Below, piece by piece: positions 37,621 through 45,000 of a stretch of DNA of 45,000 nucleotides (positions are counted from its first letter, which is position 1; each line of letters starts with the position of its first letter). Source of the stretch: Botryococcus braunii. Lineage: Eukaryota; Chlorophyta; Trebouxiophyceae. The position numbers and the translations under genes were made by a program. Below the pieces are notes generated by a model that saw only the letters and a program-made list of their open reading frames with translations, had not been told where the DNA came from and made no database searches. The DNA lies in contig MVGU01000404.1 of NCBI GenBank assembly GCA_002005505.1, positions 237,501-282,500 of the forward strand, read 5' to 3'.

Positions 37621-39315
37621 ATGTTGCGTAATTGTAGATCGGGGTTTACGATTTTCTTGTCCTTGCACTTGCTTGATGGTAAGTTGTTAATGCTCACTAA
37701 TCAATTCTCGCAGGGATCCTTAATAGTAGGCCCATTACCTCAATTTGGCTGTCCGCTTGGCATAAGAGTTTTGTATTCGTGGGCAGACGTGGGGTCCATT
37801 GCTTTCACATGTCTTTGCGCTGAAATGTGACTTTAAAACACAAAACCTCATAAGAAATCACTTACATTAGTCCACACTGTCAAAACCCACCATCTTGCTG
37901 CTAAAGCACTGCAGTGTGTGCTCCTCACTCGTTATATGTTTTCACTCTCTTGGCAGCCCCTGGCATGTGGTTTGAGAGGATTTGCTTGCTCACAAGTTGG
38001 AGATGTGCTCTAGAGACTGATATGCATTGTCTTCTGTTCTCAGCAATCCACGGGAGCCCAGAGAGTTTGGGCGATGATGGTGATATCCTTCTAGCTTGGA
38101 AACAAAGTTTGATCGGGGTAATTCCTGCCTTACTCTTCCCCAAGTCTTGCTTAAACATTGCTTGCCACTCATCAGCAGTCGAGTGCAAGGAGTGTTTATG
38201 GCTGTGTAGATTTACGGGTTGGACAGGGATTGTACAGTGTGGCTGCCACTGTTGCACTTATGATGAATTCTGAGTGCAGATAACAAAGTTTGAGTTTATA
38301 AAGGGTATGGATGGGTGTCACAGGGGTCCCTGTCCTCTTGGAAGGGCGTTCCATGTCTTGGCAACAGTTCGACATGGGAAGGAGTGCAGTGCTTGAACAG
38401 CAGGGTGGTCAGTCTAGAATTGAGCGACAACGGAATACAGGGACCCCTTTCACCAGACTTGTTCCGGCTTCCGCAGATCCAACAGATCCTCCTGCAAAAC
38501 AATCTGCTCACAGGCAATGCTCCTTGTTGAGGCTTGATGTGTCCCGTGTCCTGGGACGCCTGCTATTTAGCTTCATTCCTGCATTAGCCGGTTAACGGGA
38601 GTTGGGGTACATGAAGCGATTGGCCTTGTCGATTGCACCCATGTGTCAGCTCGGCATGTGGCAGCCCACAGATTGCTTATGGACTTGCGGTGTTTGTTTC
38701 TAGGCTGCATGTCATATTGTTACAAAGAGGTGGCTGGTTTGAGTACTTGGCATCTTTGAGAATGGATCGGAACCTTTGGAGGGTTCTCTATGTTTTTCGG
38801 AATAGCACCGGCGACTACCAAGAAGAGGGTAAATAAGCATTTCTTACTGGAGGGCGGGAGAGGGAGTTGCCTTTTCAGGCTTATAGGCATGTACACTGAA
38901 GCTGGGGCCGTGTGTGCAGGAACATTACCGGCCCTTACTTCTACTTCAGACTTTATCATGTTTGTGAGCCTGCAGAACAATTCAATCACGTACGCGCACG
39001 GCATGGCATGACATGGAAGGAAAATGGCATAGATGTCATGTTGGAACTTGAAGGCTGGGCATAGTTCATTGCTTGTAGAAGTCAACTAAGAGCACTGAAT
39101 TGGTTGAGGAGTTCTAAGTTGTTAGTTTTGCATTTCTTAAAAAGGTAGTGATCTCCATACTCACCCTGTGTGATGGTGGGTAGATATATGTGTGTGTGTC
39201 TGGGTGTGTGGGTGGGTGTTTTGGGGGGGGGGGGGGGGGGAGCGATGCGGTCTCCTGCCCTCCTTGCTCTTCTCCTGTCCGCTTCTCCCTCTCTCCCCCC
39301 TTCCCAACAGTATGT

Positions 39316-39386
<71 letters not shown>

Positions 39387-39634
39387 GGGGAGGTCCGCGC
39401 GCGCGCGCGTGTGTGTGTGTGTGTGTGTATGTGTGGTGTGTGTGTGTCACCCCCCGGGGGGGGGGGGGGGGAGGGGCTGGTTGCTCCCCCGCCCCTGATT
39501 TCTGCCTTGTGTGTGGGTGTATGTGTTTTTCATGCATATGTGTGTGTGGGGGGGGTGTTTTTTTGGGGCGGGTGTTGGGGGGGGGGGGGGGGGCAGGGAT
39601 GTTTTTTTTTGGGGGGGTGTTTTGGGAGGAGGCT

Positions 39635-39668
<34 letters not shown>

Positions 39669-40413
39669 GGGGGGGGGGGTGTCGTTTGTGTTTCAGGGGC
39701 GTGCTATGAAAATGGTGGGGGTCTTTTGCCAGAGTGAACTAATTTACGTGGAGAAGAGCGTTACTCAGAACGTTGGGGTGCCGGTTCAGAGGAGAGCTTC
39801 CCCCGGGCTGGGGAGGGACTGGCAAGTTTGTCAGCCTGGTGGACTTGTACCTGGCCAATAATTCACTGCAGGGTAGTCTTCCTGCGTCATGGCTTGGGCC
39901 CACTGCCTTCCCAAACCTGGCCTTCTTGGATCTGAGCTGGAACAAGCTCAAGGGTCCCATCCCATCTTCTGTCAACTCCCTGCCATCTGGGAGCCACTTA
40001 GGCAACCAGTACGGTACGGCATTTTGTAATCTTATGCCTGGAGCCCTGCCTGCATATCTCTGCTGCAATGCCTGGAACCGCAAGGGCTTTTGAGCGCTAT
40101 CTGTGATCTTAAGGGCAGAGCAGGCTGATCCTGGCTCCATTGTAGGGGTGTAGCGGACGAGCGTATATGTATTTGTCTGGGAAGCTGGTTTGACAGATGC
40201 CCAACTGGGGTGCAGTAGGTACCGTGTCAGCGCGCGCTTGCGATAGCACACACTCCCCCCCCCCCCCGCCAACTCTCACGAACACACAACCCCCCCCCCC
40301 CCCACACACACACACACAAAAGTTCTACTAGAACAACCCACACCAGGCACATGATCACACACACATCCACACATACACACACACACACACATACACACAC
40401 ACACATTCACACA

Positions 40414-40490
<77 letters not shown>

Positions 40491-41116
40491 CACAGACTGC
40501 ACAATTCCCCCAGGCCTGTGCTTCTCATGGTCCACATTCCTTGGGTGCAGAATCTGGATCCCAATCTCGCCTCCTGGCTGTCACCAAATGCCTTCTGGAA
40601 TGTACGAAGCCGTGCCAAGGGCTAAGTGCTCATTGCCCACTACCTCTCAGCTCAACGCATTCTTTTGGCCAACATCAATGTGCTAGGATTTTGTGGCTTG
40701 CATAGGGCAGAAAGCCAACATCTGCAAGGAAGACTTAGCGAGTCATTTGAGGAAAATCTTCTGCTTCAATTGCGTCTTGTATAGAAAGTGAAGTTCACAC
40801 GCTGCTCAATAAGCCTGAAGTTGCTTGTTTGTCCTGCAACTCTTTAGTTTCTGGGAGCGAGCCATGGTAATGAATGTACCTGCCAAGGATGATGGGGCCA
40901 CTGTACTGCACTGCAGTGCACTGCACTGTAACTACTGTTCACTGGAATCGCTAACGCAAGGGGGCGGCTGAACAGGCCTCTTGCCTCAGCAGCCTGGCTT
41001 CTCCTTCTGCGGTCCCATTCCGCTGCCTCTCAGAGGCCGTGTTTCTGATGTTTCACGTCCTGACCCCCTGAGCGGGGAACCCCACTCGCGCAACCTTTAC
41101 TTCTGTCCATGCCCAA
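37621..41116 (+). CDS. Plant-type LRR protein, block 1 (signal peptide, LRRNT, LRRs)
   Basis: In-phase exons: 37621-37678, 38044-38117, 38324-38513, 38920-38989, 39790-40013, 40976-41116. Exon 1 encodes MLRNCRSGFTIFLSLHLLD, a signal peptide. Exon 2 (DGDILLAWKQSL) and exon 3 (SSWKGVPC, STWEGVQC) form an LRRNT cap. Repeats follow: VVSLELSDNGIQG, IQQILLQNNLLTG, FVSLQNNSITG, LVDLYLANNSLQG and LAFLDLSWNKLKG, each the extracellular plant LxxLxLxxNxLxG type. LLPQQPGFSFCGPIP looks like a C-terminal cap. No transmembrane or kinase segment is seen. The intron after 38513 needs a GC donor. The end at 41116 is a donor, not a stop, and its phase matches the next LRR block, so this may be the first part of one longer gene. 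LRR content is sure; exons 1 and 6 are less so. Confidence 0.75.
38514..38515 (+). other. Putative GC splice donor (GC-AG intron 38514-38919)
   Basis: The LRR exon reads NNLLTG split as aca g|gcaatg. The exon at 38920 restores phase and continues the repeat as G-TLPALTS. No in-phase GT fits; reading through meets TGA at 38528. Confidence 0.55.
39205..39690. repeat. G-run, (GT)n and poly-T stretch in LRR intron
   Basis: Runs of about 15 G (39223, 39458), a (GT)n array at about 39317-39384, further GT near 39408-39450, G runs at 39579 and a run of about 33 T at 39635-39667 followed by G. Four or more G tracts on one strand suit G-quadruplex formation. The G/T composition also makes assembly or base-calling errors likely. 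Confidence 0.85.
40303..40490. repeat. (CA)n microsatellite with TACA and TTCA interruptions
   Basis: Interrupted CA repeats with several CATACA and CATTCA variants, the longest pure stretch about 40422-40488, in the intron between LRR exons 39790-40013 and 40976-41116. Confidence 0.95.
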
Positions 41117-41775
41117 GTACGCTGGCACCCTTTAGTCTCGAAATTTTGCTGAATTGGGGGGGGGGGGGGGGGGTGAAGCAGCGCAGATTTCCTCGCTAGC
41201 AGAACTTTTGTCGTTTGGATGTGAGAACTGGCTTTGCTTCAACGCATGAAGCCAGGTCTCATTGGGTCGAAATCGCTTGTTCCTGGCTAATTTTTGCACA
41301 ACACTCCAGGACAAGCAATAGTTCTTGTCCCTGTTTGTCCTCAAGTGTCGTGCACACCTCAGCAAGACACATGCCGATACATCACAAGTCTTGTCAAATG
41401 ACAGGAATTGTGATGAACTGGCTTGCGTCCTGCTAAAGTTGTGCACAGTACTCTGAAGGACAAATGATGACAAAAACTGTGATGAAATGGGCTGTGGATT
41501 GTAAATTGTGCACAACGCTCTGTTGGCTTATGCTCAAGAAGGCAATTAAGGATGAGTGCTGTGACGTTGCTGTGACATCTTTGTGGTGGCTCTCCTGATT
41601 AAAAGAGTAGGCGAGTGCTCCTAAGGCCCATGATACATGATTAAGGTGTCCTTGTCCAACCATGGGACTGTGCAAACATGCTCGTGTAAACCGATCTTAT
41701 GTTTGCTTGGCTATGCCAAGAGGTTGCAATGTTTTCAGCGCTGCAAAACACGGTGTGTGCTAGCACTTAAAAGCG

Positions 41776-44122
41776 ATGGGTGGTGGGGCAGGAAACAGCA
41801 ATGTCAGTGAGGATCAGAGGATCCTGCGGGATTTCGCAAGTGGCCTACCCTCTCTGAACAAGGTAAAAAAAGTCTTGCAAAATCTGTGGTTGAGGTCAGT
41901 TGTTGTTGAACGAGAATTGGTGACTGGCATCAATACAAACGCCAGCTGTTGATGTGCATCACCCCATGCGCCGTCCGAGAGTCAATGGGAACACGGGCCG
42001 CAATCATCCTGTTGAAAGTGATTAGGAATCATCCTGCTGAAAGGGAATAATCCTAATCCATCTGCTGAGAATCTCAGCCTGAGATGTACATCAACCCCGG
42101 GCCGGGGGGGGGGGGGAGGATGCAGAGCCTGGCCTTCAAGTTGTGGCTGAAAGGGATGAGGGCATCCGGTTGATGGACGGAAATAACCCTGCTCCATGTG
42201 CTGATGTACATCACCCTGGGAGGGGGGGGGGGGATGCAGAGCCTGGCCTTCAAGCCGTGGCTGAAAGGGATTAGGGCACCCGTTTGAAGGACAGAAATAA
42301 TAACCCTGCTCCATGTGGGGAGATGTACATCACCCTGGGGGGGGGGGGGATGCAGAGCATGGCCTTCAAGCCGTGGCTTGAAACTCCCCTGTGTGGGAAC
42401 GTACGGTGGCCGGGGGTAACGTGTGTGGAAGGGCAGCTGAGGGAAATACGCCTGGAGGGAATCCCGCTGAATGGAAGCCTGACAGCCAGTTTTGGGAACT
42501 TGACGGGCTTGCAGCGGCTTGTCCTTGTCAAGAATGGTCTCACAGGTGGGAGGATACCACCCCCCCCCTCCCCCGGCATATACTTGGGAAGTATGATGAG
42601 CTCGTCCTTGTACAGAATGGTCTCAGCGTTAGGAGGATACCACCCCCCCTGCAAAGTATGTGGGGAGCATGAGTAGCTCGTGTGGTGCGCCTGGGCCTCT
42701 AGGTTTGACTGGGTGGATTGGACCTTCCACTCCACTGTGAAGGGTTGATCATCCCGGTCGCCTGCTGTGCACCGAAGGAGAAATTCATGGGTTTGCCAGC
42801 AATAGCAGCAATGTTTGCAGTTCACACACACTCCCAAGATCATATCTGTACATGTATGTCTGGGGTCCATGTGACATTCTCCTTCCCGGTGTGTCAGGAT
42901 TTTCCTTATTACTCGGACTGTCGTCTGCAGGGAGGGTGGGGAAAGGTTATAGCCGAGGAGTCAGATTGCCGGGCTGTTTGGGGTGGCAGTGAAGGGCTCC
43001 CCCGTCCCCCCAATCTTCCATGTCCTAAATTAGAGCCAAGGCACACATCTTAAGTTGTGTCCATGCTGTCCAGGCACGCTTCCCCCTCAGTGGGCTGGAA
43101 TGGGAAGCTTGTGTGAGCTTCGGGTCGAAGGCTCCAAGCAGCTTTCCGGACCGCTTCCTGCCAGTTGGGGTGCTCTTCCCGTGACAGACTCCTTGTCCCT
43201 GTCCGGCAACAGCTTGAGCGGTATGCCCCGTCTCCCCCCCCCCCCCCCCCAATCCCCACCACCCCTCTCCCGGCTCCAGAAAACAACTGCAAGAAGTGCA
43301 GGATCGGTCAACCAGTCCATGTGGGCTGTATGCCTTAACTGTCGTCACGAGGCCCTTTGCGACTCCCCCTGTCAGTCACACACCACTATGATCCTCCGTC
43401 TCCGGTCTCTCTATGCCAAGAAGAAACTGTCATTTTTGAACACAGTAAGACAGGGTCACCCTCCAGTACCTTCCTGCATGCGAGGGGGGGTCTCGCAACC
43501 TCAGCTTTACACAGATGTCAGCTGTTCCCCGTGTGTGTCACTTAGAGCACACGCATACCTTTCTTATGAATGAATGTCCAGATCCTATATCAACTGTTCC
43601 CTGTGTGTCGCTTGGAGCACACGCGCACCTTTTGTATGAATGAATATCCAGGTTCTATATCCACTGTCCCCCGTGTGGATCGCTTAGAGCACACACGCAC
43701 CGTTTCTATAAATGATTGTTATATTCTCACTTCTAGCTTTGAATGCACCTGGAGTTGTTTTCTCGGGGGGTCCGCAGGAACGCTTCCGCCAGAGTGGGGC
43801 GGAGCTGGGCTCATGCCCTACGTCAGGGCCTTGGACCTGTCAAGCAACCTTCTGAAGGGAACGCTGCCACCAGCGTGGTTCGGAAGAGATGCATATCCAC
43901 AGCTGAGCCAGCTGGATCTGTCCTCCAACTACCTGGAGGGGCCTCTGCCTCCAGCAACAGGCAGTTACCTGCAGCAGAACGGCACTCTGATTTTGTGGCC
44001 GCAGCTCGGGGTCCCCAGCTTCTGTGGGGGAACCTCTAGTTTCACAGTCCTCACAAAGTGGGGTGCCCCAGCCGCTGTGCAGATCAGCGCTCCCTGCTCT
44101 GCGGAACAGGCCGTGCATCAAG
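41776..44122 (+). CDS. Plant-type LRR protein, block 2 (LRRNT and LRRs)
   Basis: In-phase exons: 41792-41862 (or a start at ATG 41776), 42371-42545, 43074-43220, 43778-44122. The first encodes SEDQRILRDFASGLPSLNK and the second PWLETPLCGNVRWPGVTC, together an LRRNT cap. Repeats: LREIRLEGIPLNG, LQRLVLVKNGLTG, LCELRVEGSKQLSG, TDSLSLSGNSLSG, VRALDLSSNLLKG and LSQLDLSSNYLEG, then a GVPSFCGG cap. Exon order and phases parallel block 1 (1-in/0-out, 0-in/1-out, then phase-1 LRR exons), and the closing segments PLPPATGSYLQQN and IPSSVNSLPSGSHL correspond. ATG 41776 would give MGGGAGNSNVS with no signal peptide. Acceptor 41791 instead joins in phase to 41116 of block 1. I favour one gene with duplicated blocks, but two tandem genes remain possible. 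Confidence 0.75.
42083..42379. repeat. 119-bp tandem minisatellite overlapping an exon start
   Basis: Copies start at 42083, 42203 and 42322 (gatgtacatca, G run, atgcagagc, tggccttcaag, gtggct); the third is truncated after about 58 bp. In that last copy, ccttcaag|ccgtggctt is the splice acceptor and start of LRR exon 42371-42545. The two upstream copies keep near-identical acceptor and exon-start sequence. Confidence 0.9.
43522..43735. repeat. Three-copy, about 70-bp tandem repeat in LRR intron
   Basis: Units begin at 43522, 43594 and 43664 with ctgtycccygtgtg, and share agagcacac, then atgaatgaat and tctatatc in the first two. Non-coding intron between exons 43074-43220 and 43778-44122. 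Confidence 0.9.
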
Positions 44123-44753
44123 GTACTTCTCCCCATGCAAACCCCTGCCCTATTGAGCGAAGATTGAATGGGACACGGCCAGGAGAGGAGGGAGAGGGGG
44201 GCAAGAGGGCCGGGGGGGGGGGGTTTGGAGGGAGGGAGGGAGGGGGGTGCGGGAGAAAGGTTTGGGCGGAGGGTGGTGCTTAAAAGAAGACAGAGGGGAA
44301 GGGGGTGGGATCTTGAAGTCCTGTTGCGAGAAGGTTGGAGACCCCTGCGTGCTCAGCAAGTTGTGAGAAGGTTTAAGACCCCTGCCTGCTGAGCAAGTAA
44401 TTGCTCCGGGCATTGAACGAATAGACTAAGCCCCTGCCCCTCCGGCCCCGCCAGCTATAAGCTCACTCACTGCCCTCCTAGGCTACATTTTTCTTCACAC
44501 CTCTACCTCGACCAACTTTGGTCTTCCCTGTGCTTGCTTGTAGGGCAAATACAAATCGGAACACGACCTTCTTTTAAAAAGTGGACAGGCCTTCCCTTGT
44601 TTCGATATGGGGGGCTTGGCCATATCACTTTTGGATGCGACTGCGTAACGTTTTGTTCAAACATTGGCCGAAGCTCCAGCAGCCTGTGAGAACTCTCAGA
44701 GCCTGCTCGTCACTGCCCTTTATCCCCCATCTGTGAACGTGTCACACCTCCAG

Positions 44754-44833
44754 AAAAGACAGAAACAGATGCTGAAAACTCAGCAAATTCGGCACTGCTG
44801 TTTTGGAGCTTTGGAGCGCTGCAAGAACTGTCG
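44754..44833 (+). CDS. Possible first exon of a third LRR block (gene continues past window)
   Basis: After acceptor ctccag (44753) the phase-1 frame reads KTETDAENSANSALLFWSFG then ALQELS before a gtcaaa donor. This resembles the N-cap exons of block 1 (DGDILLAWKQSL) and block 2 (SEDQRILRDFASGL), with the same phases (1 in, 0 out) and similar length (80 against 74 and 71 nt). It also joins in phase to 44122. Short and composition-based, so tentative. Confidence 0.42.
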
Positions 44834-45000
44834 GTCAAATGTGGCGTCAGGGGATATAGCCAAGGGAGGAAGAACGATACCTCAGGAGCATCGCTGGCAA
44901 ATCCGCAGTTGAGGGGTTTGGTGTGTGTGTCCAAGGGGCAGTGTGCTTGGGCAGATCGGTACAACATGTGAGAGAATACAAGCTTGTAGTTATAATTCAC
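44834..45000. other. Right edge, likely intron
   Basis: 167 bases with no recognisable LRR exon. If the third block is real, its LRRNT/LRR exon should lie to the right of the window. Confidence 0.35.

Noticed and set aside
40903..40935. Palindrome-like tgcactgcagtgca
   Set aside because: Only 14 bp and embedded in a local tgcac/ctgca repeat; expected from simple-sequence composition.

Overview
The window looks like nuclear DNA of a green alga (Chlorophyta or a prasinophyte-like lineage). Every recognisable gene is broken into short exons by GT-AG introns (a few GC-AG). Best matches by eye are plant-type proteins: an RH29-like helicase, a BRIZ/BRAP ubiquitin ligase, a plant-type cyclic phosphodiesterase and a DUF1499 protein with plastid transit and twin-arginine signals. 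Introns and spacers are packed with long (CA)n, (GA)n, (CT)n and (GT)n arrays. No bacterial operons, CRISPR array, rRNA gene or intact transposon were seen. All exon joins are hand-made from splice signals, reading-frame phase and remembered family sequences; none was checked by transcript or search.

Layout. 74-5427 (+): C-terminal half of the ribosome-biogenesis DEAD-box helicase Dbp10/DDX54/RH29, with its 5' part outside the window. 5428-7853: spacer with small tandem duplications. 7854-8715 (+): ribosomal protein eS28. 10078-17338 (+): a DNAJC7-like co-chaperone (TPR repeats plus C-terminal J domain), ten exons in phase. 17339-18487: convergent spacer. 18488-26346 (-): complete BRAP/BRIZ RING + ZnF-UBP E3 ligase, nine exons, about 506 aa. 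26347-28048: microsatellite-rich spacer. 28049-29396 (-): 2H-family cyclic phosphodiesterase, four exons, about 186 aa. 29397-29799: short divergent promoter with four GTAC cores and a 21-bp palindrome. 29800-32184 (+): DUF1499 thylakoid-lumen protein, five exons, about 222 aa. 32185-37620: 5.4 kb without a gene I can defend. 37621-end (+): leucine-rich-repeat coding sequence in two homologous exon blocks and the start of a third; splice phases allow one long modular LRR protein running off the right edge.

The genes do not form one pathway. Most are housekeeping: ribosome assembly (DBP10, eS28), protein folding (DNAJC7-like), ubiquitylation (BRAP/BRIZ), and RNA or ADP-ribose cyclic phosphate turnover (CPDase). 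The less ordinary part is the LRR locus. It shows exon-cassette duplication, a minisatellite that copies a splice acceptor together with the start of its exon, and a GC-AG intron.
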